Positions 50,220-58,817 of a stretch of DNA of 64,000 bases are shown piece after piece (position 1 is the stretch's first letter; each line of letters begins with the position of its first letter). The position numbers and the translations under genes were made by a program. The DNA is from Alicyclobacillus shizuokensis NBRC 103103 (GTDB taxonomy: Bacteria; Bacillota; Bacilli; Alicyclobacillales; Alicyclobacillaceae), in contig NZ_BCQV01000004.1 of assembly GCF_001552255.1 (NCBI RefSeq), positions 1 through 64,000 on the forward strand, given 5' to 3'. The notes beneath the pieces were generated by a model. That model had not been told where the DNA came from and did no database searches. It saw nothing but the letters and a program-made list of their open reading frames with translations.

Positions 50220-51003
50220 GGTGGAGCACCTGTGCAAGCAGTTCGGCGAAGTGCGGGCTGTGAACGATGTCAGCTTCACTGTCGCCGCGGGGGAGTGCTT
50301 TGGCCTGCTCGGGCCCAACGGCGCGGGCAAATCCACCACCATCAAGATGCTGACCACGCTGCTCAAGCCGGACGCCGGGCGCGTGCGGATCGCCGGTTGG
50401 GACCTGGCCGTACAGCCGACGCGGGTGCGCGCCTCCATCGGATATGTGCCGCAGGCGTTATCGGTCGATGGGTCGCTCACAGGGTACGAAAACCTTCTTA
50501 TTTTTTCCAAACTGTTCGGCCTGACGCGGCGTGAGCGGCGCCAGCGCATCCCGCAAACCCTGGCCATGCTAGGCCTGGAGGACGCGGCCCAGCGGCGCGT
50601 GCGCACGTACTCGGGGGGCATGATTCGCAGGCTGGAAATCGGACAGGCGATTCTCCACCGTCCGCGTGTCCTGTTCCTAGATGAACCCACGGTCGGGCTC
50701 GATCCGGTCGCACGCAAGGGCGTCTGGGACCACATTGAGCAACTGCGCCGGGAACACGGTATGACCATCCTCCTCACCACGCACTACATGGAGGAAGCGG
50801 AGCAGCTGTGCGGGCGCATCGCCATCATGAGCCGCGGCCAGGTGGCCGCTCTGGGATCCGTGGCGGAACTGCGCGCCCAGATGGGCCAGTCCGACGCCAC
50901 CCTGGATGACATCTTTGTCCACTTTGCGGGCGCGTTTGAGCCCCAGGGAGGAGGCATGCGCGATGTCTCAAGAAGCCGTCGCACCGCGCGCCGACTGGGC
51001 TGA
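50191..51003 (+). CDS. ABC drug exporter ATPase, DrrA type
   Basis: 270 residues from ATG 50191 (AGGGAGGG, 8-nt gap). Walker A GLLGPNGAGKSTT, Q-loop IGYVPQ, signature TYSGGMIRRLEIG, Walker B VLFLDEPTVGLD, H-loop LLTTHYMEEAEQL. The signature SGGMIRRLE and the DrrA-like C-terminus (LDDIFVHFAG) indicate a drug or lipid exporter of the DrrAB class. Overlaps its permease gene by 41 bp. Confidence 0.92.
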   Translation: MTQTSDLAIEVEHLCKQFGEVRAVNDVSFTVAAGECFGLLGPNGAGKSTTIKMLTTLLKPDAGRVRIAGWDLAVQPTRVRASIGYVPQALSVDGSLTGYENLLIFSKLFGLTRRERRQRIPQTLAMLGLEDAAQRRVRTYSGGMIRRLEIGQAILHRPRVLFLDEPTVGLDPVARKGVWDHIEQLRREHGMTILLTTHYMEEAEQLCGRIAIMSRGQVAALGSVAELRAQMGQSDATLDDIFVHFAGAFEPQGGGMRDVSRSRRTARRLG

Positions 51004-51781
51004 TTCGCGCTTGCGGGCGGTGTGGCTGTACGTTGTGCACGCGATGACCGTGGTGGAGCTGGAGGTGCGCAAACTCCGCCAGGATCCGTCCGAGCTGTTG
51101 ATGCGGGCGGTGCAGCCGGCCCTGTGGCTGCTTGTGTTTGGCCAAGCTTTCGGGCGCCTGCGCGCGATTCCGACGGGGGGCGTCAGCTACATGGCGTTCC
51201 TGACCCCGGGCATTCTGTCGCAGTCCATCACGTTCATCTCCATTTTTTACGGAATCGCCATCATCTGGGAGCGGGACATGGGACTCCTGCAAAAGTTTCT
51301 CTCGTCGCCCATGCGCCGGTCCGCCCTGGTTCTCGGCAAGATGCTCGGCGCCTCGGTGCGCGCGGTCGGGCAGGGCATCATCGTGGTGCTGTTGGCCCTC
51401 ATCGTCGGTGTGCACCTGCGCATGGGCTGGGATCTCATCGGGGTGCTCGTCACGCTCGTTTTAGGTTCCGCCTTTTTCGCCGGGATGTCGATGGTGTTGG
51501 CGGCGCTGCTGCGCACGCGCGAGCGGATGATGGGCATCGGCCAGGTCATCACGATGCCCTTGTTCTTTTCTTCGAATGCCCTCTACCCGATTCACATCAT
51601 GCCGGCCTGGCTGCGCGTGGTGGCCACCGTCAATCCGATGAGCTACCTGGTCGACGGCCTGCGCGGGCTGCTGCTCGGCACCAGCTTCCACCTGTGGTTG
51701 GACTGGGCCGTGCTCGTCGGTGCGGGGGCGCTGATGCTCACGCTCGCCTCTATTTTGTTTCCGCGTCGGTTGGCCGGGTGA
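50963..51781 (+). CDS. ABC-2 type permease, DrrB type
   Basis: 272 residues from ATG 50963 (GGGAGGAGG upstream). Six helices of the ABC-2 fold; PALWLLVFGQAFGRL, YMAFLTPGILSQSITFISIFYGIAIIWERDMGLLQKFLSSPMRRSALVLGKML and FFSSNALYPIHIMPAWLRVVATVNPMSYLVDGLR are standard DrrB/NodJ-like stretches. It forms the exporter with the ATPase at 50191. Confidence 0.92.
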   Translation: MSQEAVAPRADWADSRLRAVWLYVVHAMTVVELEVRKLRQDPSELLMRAVQPALWLLVFGQAFGRLRAIPTGGVSYMAFLTPGILSQSITFISIFYGIAIIWERDMGLLQKFLSSPMRRSALVLGKMLGASVRAVGQGIIVVLLALIVGVHLRMGWDLIGVLVTLVLGSAFFAGMSMVLAALLRTRERMMGIGQVITMPLFFSSNALYPIHIMPAWLRVVATVNPMSYLVDGLRGLLLGTSFHLWLDWAVLVGAGALMLTLASILFPRRLAG

Positions 51782-51798
51782 AGGATGTGTCCCCTTGA

Positions 51799-51833
51799 GC
51801 GGATGCGCGCTCCCAGCGCATCCGCTGGGAGCG
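51799..51833 (+). repeat. Interlocked inverted repeats after the exporter operon
   Basis: Arms in the order a-b-a'-b': GCGGATGCGC (51799), GCTCCCA (51809), GCGCATCCGC (51816), TGGGAGC (51826). Two perfect hairpins (10 bp, and 11 bp with flanks) are possible but share bases, so RNA could switch between them or form a pseudoknot. No T tract follows; it may still act as a terminator. Confidence 0.5.
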
Positions 51834-51854
51834 GCAACGGCTCATGCGTCCTTC

Positions 51855-52750
51855 TCATTCGGGACGGAGACTGGCGCGCGCCGTCCGCGCCACCTGCTGC
51901 GGTGCATAGAAGCAACAGAACCGGGGGGCGTACCCGACGATGTACAGCACCAGCAGGGTAACCGCCGCGTTCAGGATCATGAGTGAGGCGTTCAGACTCA
52001 AAAAGGTGGTAAGAATGCCGACACACACGCTCGGCACAACAAACCCCGCGTAAGCCGCGAAGTAAAACATGGAGATGACTCGGGGGCGCTCCCGCGGTCC
52101 GGCCAGCCCACCCGCCAACTGCAGGCCTGCCTGGAACGTCCGCCTGCTTCCGAAGGTTTGGAACAACATCCCCATCCAGAGCAACCCCATATTCGACACC
52201 TCGCCGGATGTCACCGTTGTCCACGCCCCCACCGACAGCAGACTGACCCCGGTGCAAAGTTTCGCCACAGGATGGGCCGGGCGGGGAATCAGCTGTACGA
52301 AGGCCGCACCGCCGAGCAGCAGCAAGATTAGCAAGCCGGAAATCGACAGGTTGGAGGTATGGATGACATTCTTCACATAGGAGGGGACCAGGGACAAGAC
52401 GATCCCGTTCAGCGTAAAGTTGGCGAACGCCGACAGCGCGACAAACGAGAGGAACGGGGCCCTGATGTCACTAGCGGAATACAGCATCCATGCCTCGCTG
52501 CTGAACAAAAACAAAAGCGTGGACGGCAGCGAAAGGCCGACGCTAACTCTTAGCACCCGCTTTAACCCCCAGGCGCTGCCTTTGCTTCCCACAATCAGCA
52601 GCGTTGGCAGTAAAAACACAGCGTAGACGACGAACAACGCCGTCACCCCAAGGCCGTTCAGTCCATAACGCTCCTCGTACAGCGGAAACAAAGGCGACAC
52701 GAAGGTCGCGCCAATCACATCGACAACAGGACGGCTAGCATTCTCTGCAT
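51855..52750 (-). pseudogene. Broken MFS transporter gene
   Basis: The open frame 52718-51855 encodes 287 residues of an MFS protein (VIGATFVSPLFPLYEERYGL at its start). A good start lies further up at ATG 52750 with AGGAG 9 nt before it, reading MQRMLAVLLSM and then a stop; a 1-nt shift would join it to the open frame. The middle also jumps from TM3 (FLFSSEAWMLYSA) to what looks like TM7 (FLSFVALSAFANFTLNG), so about 100 residues are missing against the usual 390-400. Frameshift plus deletion mark a decayed gene. Confidence 0.65.
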
Positions 52751-52849
52751 CGTCAACAGCTCCTGGGCGACCGTTTGCCGGCGCCGTGAATTTTGGAACG
52801 ATCGTTCAAATATGGGACAGGCAGCGGGAGAACGGGCGCCTCGTCCGCA

Positions 52850-52903
52850 TTTACGGCATCTTCAAACAGCGTTCATAAACCACCAACATTCCACCGGTAC
52901 ACT
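52850..52903 (+). promoter_or_regulatory. Pho-box array and -10 for the phosphoesterase gene
   Basis: TTTACG (52850), TTCAAA (52861), TTCATA (52872) and CCAACA (52883) follow at exactly 11-bp pitch; after 9 bp comes TACACT (52898-52903). The Bacillus PhoP box is TT(A/T/C)ACA with 5-bp gaps, placed just upstream of the -10 with no -35. Three half-sites match at 5 of 6, the last at 4 of 6. The downstream gene is a secreted phosphatase or phospholipase, which fits phosphate-starvation control. Confidence 0.6.
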
Positions 52904-52951
52904 GCGAATTGCACAAAAGCGATACCTGGGAGAATCCGATGGAGGCGATGC

Positions 52952-54634
52952 ATGATGCAGCCACGCTTGCAGCGGCCGTGGGCGGTACTGGCCGGTCTCG
53001 CGGCCCTTGGTGGGGCACTGGGCGCCGGTGGCTGGGCGTACGCTCAGGCCGTCATGCCTGGGACAGGCGGATCTGGCAAGGCGGTGCACGGTCACTCAGC
53101 GGCCCCTGCTACGACGACGCCAATCAAGCACGTCGTGGTGATCTTTCAGGAGAACGTGTCGTTCGATCACTACTTCGGCACCTATCCCAACGCGAAGAAC
53201 CCGCCCGGCGAGCCCAAGTTCACGCCGGCCAAGGACACGCCCAGCGTCAACGGGCTGAACACGCCGCTTTTGACCCACAATCCCAATGGCGTCAACCCCC
53301 AGCGGCTCGACCGCTCGCAGGCTGTCACCGCCGACATGGACCACGGTTACACCAGCGAGCAAAAGGCGTTCGACGGTGGCCTCATGGACAACTTCGTGCA
53401 AGGCACGGGACACGGCAACGACATCGTCATGGACTACTACGACGGCAACACCGTCACCGCCCTGTGGAACCTGGCGCAGCATTACGCGATGAGCGACAAC
53501 TCGTTCGGCACCACCTTCGGCCCGTCCACCCCGGGGGCGCTCAACCTCGTCTCCGGACAGACACACGGAGCCACCGCGTATACCGCCAGTGTCAGCAGCG
53601 GCGGCAAGCCGGTTCCGGGCAACGTGGTGGCCGGCAAGCTGAACAACGGCACTCTCTACAGCGATATCGATCCGTATTACGACAAGACCTCGAGCGGGCA
53701 GACGGTGGCCATGAGCGGCAAGAACATCGGCGATCTGCTGAACGAGAAGCACATTACCTGGGGCTGGTTTGAGGGCGGCTTCCGCAACAGCAAGGAGCAG
53801 CACGACAACGTGGCGGGCAGCGCGTCAACCGACTACATCCCGCACCACGAGCCGTTCCAGTACTACAAGTCCACTGCCAATCCCAACCACCTGCCGCCTT
53901 CGTCCATCGCCAAGATTGGCTACACCGACCAAGCTAATCACCAGTACGACCTGACCGATTTTTGGTCTGCGGCGGACAGCGGCCACCTGCCGGCCGTCAG
54001 TTTTCTCAAGGCGCCGGCGTATCAGGACGGCCACGCCGGCTATTCCGATCCGTTGGACGAACAAACCTTCCTTGCCAACATCATCAACCACCTGGAGCAG
54101 CTACCAACCTGGAAGGATACGGCCATCATCATCAGTTACGACGACTCGGACGGCTGGTATGACCATGTGATGGGTCCGCTGGTCAATCCTTCTGACGATC
54201 CGGACGCCGATGCTCTCGACGGTCCGGGCAAGGCGGGCACCCCAAAGCCCAGCGCCTACCTGGACCGGGCGGGTTACGGCCCGCGTCTGCCGCTTCTGGT
54301 CATCTCGCCCTACGCCAAGGTGAACTTTGTCGACCACAGCGTCACCGACCAGGCGTCCGTTCTTCGCTTCATCGAGGACAACTGGCGCTTGGGCCGCATC
54401 GGCGACCAGTCGATGGACGCGCTGGCGGGGTCCATTGACAACATGTTCAACTTCCAGAAACCGCAGGCCAAACCGCTGTACCTCAACCCAGCCACCGGCG
54501 AGCCGGAGAGCGCGGGAGAGGCAAGGAAGCAGATTGCGGCCTATCTCAAGTCACTCTACCACGATGCGGGGGTCCGGCAGCCGGCCGGTCCGTTCTCCAA
54601 CGCTGCGTCCGCCACGTCGGGCGGCACGCGCTGA
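52952..54634 (+). CDS. Secreted phosphoesterase (phospholipase C / acid phosphatase family)
   Basis: 560 residues from ATG 52952 (GGAGG upstream; ATG 52955 also possible). Signal peptide about 1-32. The phosphoesterase-family motif KHVVVIFQENVSFDHYFGTYPN (residues 59-80) holds the metal-binding Glu-Asn and Asp-His. Further motifs are MDHGYTSEQKAFDGG, DNSFGTTFGPSTPG and IISYDDSDGWYDH (about 395-405). Members include bacterial phospholipase C and AcpA-type acid phosphatases that release phosphate outside the cell. The Pho-box-like promoter supports phosphate scavenging. Two multicopper oxidase genes follow 23 bp later on the same strand. Confidence 0.9.
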   Translation: MMQPRLQRPWAVLAGLAALGGALGAGGWAYAQAVMPGTGGSGKAVHGHSAAPATTTPIKHVVVIFQENVSFDHYFGTYPNAKNPPGEPKFTPAKDTPSVNGLNTPLLTHNPNGVNPQRLDRSQAVTADMDHGYTSEQKAFDGGLMDNFVQGTGHGNDIVMDYYDGNTVTALWNLAQHYAMSDNSFGTTFGPSTPGALNLVSGQTHGATAYTASVSSGGKPVPGNVVAGKLNNGTLYSDIDPYYDKTSSGQTVAMSGKNIGDLLNEKHITWGWFEGGFRNSKEQHDNVAGSASTDYIPHHEPFQYYKSTANPNHLPPSSIAKIGYTDQANHQYDLTDFWSAADSGHLPAVSFLKAPAYQDGHAGYSDPLDEQTFLANIINHLEQLPTWKDTAIIISYDDSDGWYDHVMGPLVNPSDDPDADALDGPGKAGTPKPSAYLDRAGYGPRLPLLVISPYAKVNFVDHSVTDQASVLRFIEDNWRLGRIGDQSMDALAGSIDNMFNFQKPQAKPLYLNPATGEPESAGEARKQIAAYLKSLYHDAGVRQPAGPFSNAASATSGGTR

Positions 54635-54657
54635 AGCCCGCGCCGGGGGGTTGACCA

Positions 54658-55809
54658 ATGAACGGCAAGAGGCTGAAAACACGCGGCGCCTCGGACACAC
54701 CGCTTGTCATGCGGGGGGATGAGCAACCGCCCCAGCGCTTTTGGTCAGGGTGGCGGCTCGGGCTCGCGGCGGCGGCCGTAGGTGCGGCCGCCACCGTGCT
54801 GGGGGGGTGGTTGTTGCCGGCGCATGCTGCCACGCAGACACCAGCCACGACCGCGGCGTGGCCTGCGGCCAAGCCGACGGACGCTGCCACAGACGTGGCG
54901 GCCGACGCCACGCCGGACGGGGCACCGGCGGTCGGGCAGGGACAGGCGGGTGCCCTGGCGGATGGGACCCTGCACGAACAGGCGCTCAAGCCCCAGGTCC
55001 TGCCGGACGGCACGAAGCGCTTTGTCCTCACCGCAGCGCCCGTGCGGTGGCCTGCCACGCCCGGCCGGACGGTGCAGGCTTGGGCGTTGAACGGCCAGGT
55101 GCCGGGGCCGCTCATCCGCGTCCAGGTGGGCGACCGGGTGCAGATTGTGGTGCGGAACCACCTGCCCGAGGACACCACGCTGCACTGGCACGGCCTGGCT
55201 GTACCGAACGCCATGGATGGCGTCCCGGGGATGCCGACGCCGGCGATTCGGCCAGGCGCGTCCTTCACGTACACGTTCACCATCACGTCGCAGATGGTGG
55301 GCACGCACTGGTATCACAGCCACGTCGATGACGACTTGCAGGTGGACATGGGCATGTACGGGCCGATAGTGGTGGACGGCCGCGGCGCGGCCGACACCCA
55401 ACCGAAAGCCGACGTGGACGCGCTGGTGATGTTTGGTGCGTTCAAGGTGGACGGCATGGATGACGAAAACCTGTTCACGGTCAACGGCCAGGCGTATCCG
55501 CTGGCGCCCACGCTCCACCTGCGCAAGGGGCAGCGGGTGCGCCTGCGGCTGGTCAACGCCAGCGCCGAATCGTACCACGCCATCACCCTGGACGGCTACG
55601 ACTTGACGCTGGTTTCCGAGGACGGGCAACCTCAGCCAGATCCGCAGTCGATGGCCGTGGTCTCGCTCGCTCCCAGCGAGACCGCGGATGTGGAGTTCAC
55701 GGCGAACCGCCAAGGCACCTGGCTGCTGCGCGACACCCTGGCGGCCAACCTGGAGAACCCCGATACCCAGGGGTTGGGCGGGGCGGAGATGAAGGTGCGC
55801 GTGGAATGA
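54658..55809 (+). CDS. Two-domain multicopper oxidase subunit with only the N-terminal copper motifs
   Basis: 383 residues from ATG 54658 (GGGGGG, 7-nt gap). A hydrophobic segment (about 33-57, ending AHAA) exports or anchors it; an Ala/Thr-rich linker follows. Cupredoxin domain 1 keeps H176-W-H178-G and H217-W-Y-H220-S-H222. Domain 2 has lost its copper ligands: where the family has HxxHxHG it reads H307-A-I-T-L-D-G, and where it has HCHxxxH it reads R358-D-T-L-A-A-N. On its own it cannot build a type 1 or a trinuclear site. The next gene is its paralog with the opposite losses. The two overlap by 4 bp (ATGA), favouring equal synthesis. Confidence 0.88.
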   Translation: MNGKRLKTRGASDTPLVMRGDEQPPQRFWSGWRLGLAAAAVGAAATVLGGWLLPAHAATQTPATTAAWPAAKPTDAATDVAADATPDGAPAVGQGQAGALADGTLHEQALKPQVLPDGTKRFVLTAAPVRWPATPGRTVQAWALNGQVPGPLIRVQVGDRVQIVVRNHLPEDTTLHWHGLAVPNAMDGVPGMPTPAIRPGASFTYTFTITSQMVGTHWYHSHVDDDLQVDMGMYGPIVVDGRGAADTQPKADVDALVMFGAFKVDGMDDENLFTVNGQAYPLAPTLHLRKGQRVRLRLVNASAESYHAITLDGYDLTLVSEDGQPQPDPQSMAVVSLAPSETADVEFTANRQGTWLLRDTLAANLENPDTQGLGGAEMKVRVE

Positions 55810-56939
55810 GGACAATTCAGGCGTGGGTCAGAACCGTCCGCTCGGCGGCGGCCATGTGGGGTGTGGCCGCGGCCCTGACGGTGGGGGTGATGGGGTGTGC
55901 ACCCAACCCGTTTGCCTCCGGCGGCACAGCGTCCACGCCTGCCGCCGCGAGCCAGCCAGCTGCTGGGGCAACTCAGGCCGCGGCATCCCCAGGCGGGCAG
56001 GGCCAGCCTGAATTTACCCTGCCCGGTGTAGCGGACGCGGGACAAGACGCCTTGTCGCAGGCGGCCATTCGCAAGCAGCAGGCGGTTGCCCGCGACCTGA
56101 TGGAAGAGCGTCCCATGCGCGGACAGCGGCTGGCGGACGGGGCCGTGCGTTTCACGCTGACGGCAGAGCCGGTCACCTGGCACCTGTACCTCAAGAAGAA
56201 CGTGAAGGCTTGGGGGTACAACGGACAGGTGCCCGGTCCCTTGATACGGGTCCAGGTAGGCGAGAAGGTGAAGATTGTGCTGCGTAACCACCTGCCGGTG
56301 CCGACCACGCTGCGTTTCCCCGGGCTGTCCGTGCCCGCCGGTGTGGAGCGCATGGGTGGGACCAGCCAGTGGGCTGTGACACCGGGATCGTCCTTCACAT
56401 ACCAGTTCACGGTGACGAAAGACATGGTCGGGACGCACCTGTACTGCAGCGGCACCGACATGGAGACGCAGATTGACCGCGGTCTGCATGGGGTGCTGCA
56501 GGTGGATCAGGCGGGCGGGCAGCCACAGGACAGGGTGGATGCCCTGTTTGAGATTGGCTCGTTCACGGTCGACCAGGCGACGATGGACAACGTCTTCCTG
56601 CTTGATGGCAAACCGTACCCGCTGGCGCCGGAGCTCACCGTGCGCCGCGGCGAGCGGGTGCGGCTGCGGTTTGTCAACAACAGTCCGGATTGCTACCACG
56701 CGATGCACCTACACGGGTACACGTTCTGGCTGGTGGCCGAGGACGGGCGCCCGCTGCCCAAACCGAGGCCGATGAACGTGGTCAACCTGGCACCGGAGGA
56801 GACGGCCGACATCGAGTTCGTCGCCAATCATCCGGGGACCTGGATGCTGCATTGCCACATTCTTGATCACATGATGAATCCGGGCGACGCGGTGGAAGGC
56901 ATGGGGGGCCTGACCACCTTCGTGCGCGTGCTCCGATGA
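55806..56939 (+). CDS. Two-domain multicopper oxidase lipoprotein subunit with only the C-terminal copper motifs
   Basis: 377 residues from ATG 55806. Signal with lipobox GVMGC (Cys26), so a lipoprotein. Domain 1 aligns well with the paralog at 54658 but lacks ligands: R170-F-P-G replaces HWHG, and H211-L-Y-C-S-G replaces HWYHSH. Domain 2 keeps H298-A-M-H301-L-H303-G and H349-C350-H351-I-L-D-H355, giving the type 1 Cys and His plus type 2/3 His; M366 in EGMGG may be the axial ligand. Two-domain oxidases build the trinuclear cluster between domain 1 of one subunit and domain 2 of the next, so this protein and its partner could share one active site. Confidence 0.88.
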   Translation: MRTIQAWVRTVRSAAAMWGVAAALTVGVMGCAPNPFASGGTASTPAAASQPAAGATQAAASPGGQGQPEFTLPGVADAGQDALSQAAIRKQQAVARDLMEERPMRGQRLADGAVRFTLTAEPVTWHLYLKKNVKAWGYNGQVPGPLIRVQVGEKVKIVLRNHLPVPTTLRFPGLSVPAGVERMGGTSQWAVTPGSSFTYQFTVTKDMVGTHLYCSGTDMETQIDRGLHGVLQVDQAGGQPQDRVDALFEIGSFTVDQATMDNVFLLDGKPYPLAPELTVRRGERVRLRFVNNSPDCYHAMHLHGYTFWLVAEDGRPLPKPRPMNVVNLAPEETADIEFVANHPGTWMLHCHILDHMMNPGDAVEGMGGLTTFVRVLR

Positions 56940-56970
56940 GGCCGGCGTTCGACCGTCCTCGGCAGGCGGA

Positions 56971-57744
56971 TTAAACGCGCCCTCGCCAAGCCGAAACCAA
57001 AAGCCCCACCACCAGTGCAAACAGGGTTATCAGCGTCACTATGGGCACCACCGCCGCAACGCCGCCCGCGGTAAACTGCACCCATACCTCGACCGGCAGG
57101 GTGTACGGGTGATAGGCGACAATCATGGTCGCGCCAAATTCGCCGATGGAGCGGGCAAACGTCAGCAGCATCCCGGACAGGATGGCCGGGCGCGCCAGAG
57201 GCAGGCTGATGTGCCAGAACACGCTCCACAGGTTGCCGCCCAAGGTGCGGGTGACCTCGGCCAGTTCCCGAGGTACGTCTTCGAACCCGGCTTTGGCCGT
57301 CAGAATCAGGTACGGACTGGTGATGTACGACTGGGCCAGGAAGACTCCGAGAATCGAGTTGGTGAGCGGCGCGTGGTGTGCACCAAACCAGGCGCCAATC
57401 GGCGTCATCGGACCGTATAGGAAAAGCTGCCCGATGCCGCCGACCACCGGCGGCAGGAGCAGCGGCAGCAGGAGCAGCGCCTCGAGCAGGCGGCGGCCGA
57501 AAAACGGCCGCAGCGACAATAGGTACGCCGCCGGCAGGCCGAACACCACCGCCGCCGCGGTCGTCATCAGGGCGCCCGCCGCAGAAGCGGCCGCGGCGCT
57601 GGCCAGCTCGGGACTGGCCAGCTGCGCCACGGCCGCACGCGGCGAGAGAATGCTGAACATATGCACCAGCGGAGCCGCGATGTAGAGGAACGGCAGCAGC
57701 GCAGCCGCCGTCAGAAGGCTGGGGAGCAGACGTCCAGACTTCAT
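56971..57744 (-). CDS. Molybdate/tungstate ABC transporter permease
   Basis: 257 residues from ATG 57744. Six helices; EAA-type loop PRELAEVTRTLGGNLWSVFWHISLPLARPAILSG and LTFARSIGEFGATMIVAY are typical of ModB/WtpB permeases. Overlaps the 3' end of the binding-protein gene by 4 bp. No ATPase gene follows before the convergent oxidase gene, so the ATPase is encoded elsewhere or shared. Confidence 0.9.
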   Translation of the reverse strand: MKSGRLLPSLLTAAALLPFLYIAAPLVHMFSILSPRAAVAQLASPELASAAAASAAGALMTTAAAVVFGLPAAYLLSLRPFFGRRLLEALLLLPLLLPPVVGGIGQLFLYGPMTPIGAWFGAHHAPLTNSILGVFLAQSYITSPYLILTAKAGFEDVPRELAEVTRTLGGNLWSVFWHISLPLARPAILSGMLLTFARSIGEFGATMIVAYHPYTLPVEVWVQFTAGGVAAVVPIVTLITLFALVVGLLVSAWRGRV

Positions 57745-58817
57745 CCGCCCTGCTTCGCTCCTCCGACAATTCCTTTCAGGGCCGCAGGCACTGCCTGGCG
57801 GCTGCCGACAAACTTGAGCTGCATCGGCACAAATCCGTCCTTCTGGAGCAAGGTTTTCCCGTGGCCCACGGTCAGGTAACGGATAAACTGGGCCCCCGCG
57901 GCAGGGTTCTTGGCCACGGTCGGGACGGTGGCGGTGAACACAATCGGGCTGCCGTACTGCGCCGGGCCGCCAGAGGGCTTGTACACCGCCTTAGCGTAGG
58001 TCTTCGCCTCGGCCGGATCGCCCAGGTTGATGGCGTCCGGGAGGGAGATGTAGGGGACCTTCCATTCGACCGCTTCGTGCCGGTAGGCGACGATGGCGTC
58101 AATCTGGCCGCTGGTCAACTGAGCCAGGAGCGACTCCTCGGGAAACACTTGCTTGGGGTTCTCGTCCCCGCCCAGAACCTTCTTGGACAATTCCGGCTGG
58201 TGGTAGTAGCGTGCGGCCAACTGGAACAGCATCAGCGTGTAGACCCCTTTCGGGTCCAGTTTCGGATCCGTCCGGCCGAAGCGGAACCCGGGTTGCTCCA
58301 GCACCTGCCACCACGGGGTCTTGCCGGCCGCCGCCTGCTTCAGTTGGTCCGCGAAGCGGCTTTTCGGCGAGTACGCGATGACCAGCTGATCGCGCGCAAA
58401 CTCCAGGTACCAGCGAACCAGGTTGTGGTTCTTGCTGCCCATGAGCAGGTTGTCGTTGACCGAGGGCGAGGCGCTGATGAACACATCCGGCGTGGAGATG
58501 CCGGACTTTATCATCTGCGCCAAGGCCGCGGAGCCCTTGCCTTCGCCCTGCAGGTCCAGGCGCAATCGCTGCTTGACGTCCGGTCCGATGGTGTGCTCCA
58601 TCAGGTCGGTCATCGATCCGGCGTATAGCACGGACAGCTTCTGGGCGGCCGAGGTCGGCTTGGCCGCGTTGCTGGCGGTTTGATTCCCCGACGATGCGGC
58701 CCCCGATTGGGCGCTCGCAGCGCCGTTCTGGCTGTTCGAGGTGGTTGTGCCGCAGCCGGCGAGGCTCAGCACGAGCGCCAAGCCAATGCCGGCGCACCAA
58801 AAGCGAATCGGATTCAT
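57741..58817 (-). CDS. Molybdate/tungstate-binding lipoprotein (WtpA/ModA type)
   Basis: 358 residues from ATG 58817 (GGAGGAG upstream). Lipobox LAGC, then a Ser/Ala/Asn-rich linker. The mature fold begins LSVLYAGSMTDLMEHTIGP, the oxyanion-binding start of the WtpA/ModA group, with DVFISASPSVND, FARDQLVIAYSPKSRF and DAIVAYRHEAVEW. It binds molybdate or tungstate outside the membrane. Tungstate or molybdate cannot be told apart from sequence. Overlaps the regulator gene by 4 bp. Confidence 0.88.
   Translation of the reverse strand: MNPIRFWCAGIGLALVLSLAGCGTTTSNSQNGAASAQSGAASSGNQTASNAAKPTSAAQKLSVLYAGSMTDLMEHTIGPDVKQRLRLDLQGEGKGSAALAQMIKSGISTPDVFISASPSVNDNLLMGSKNHNLVRWYLEFARDQLVIAYSPKSRFADQLKQAAAGKTPWWQVLEQPGFRFGRTDPKLDPKGVYTLMLFQLAARYYHQPELSKKVLGGDENPKQVFPEESLLAQLTSGQIDAIVAYRHEAVEWKVPYISLPDAINLGDPAEAKTYAKAVYKPSGGPAQYGSPIVFTATVPTVAKNPAAGAQFIRYLTVGHGKTLLQKDGFVPMQLKFVGSRQAVPAALKGIVGGAKQGG

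Noticed and set aside
54658-56939. The two oxidase genes read as one oxidase broken by a frameshift
   Set aside because: Each has its own export signal and both cupredoxin domains, and they align with each other along their length, so they are paralogs rather than two halves of one protein.
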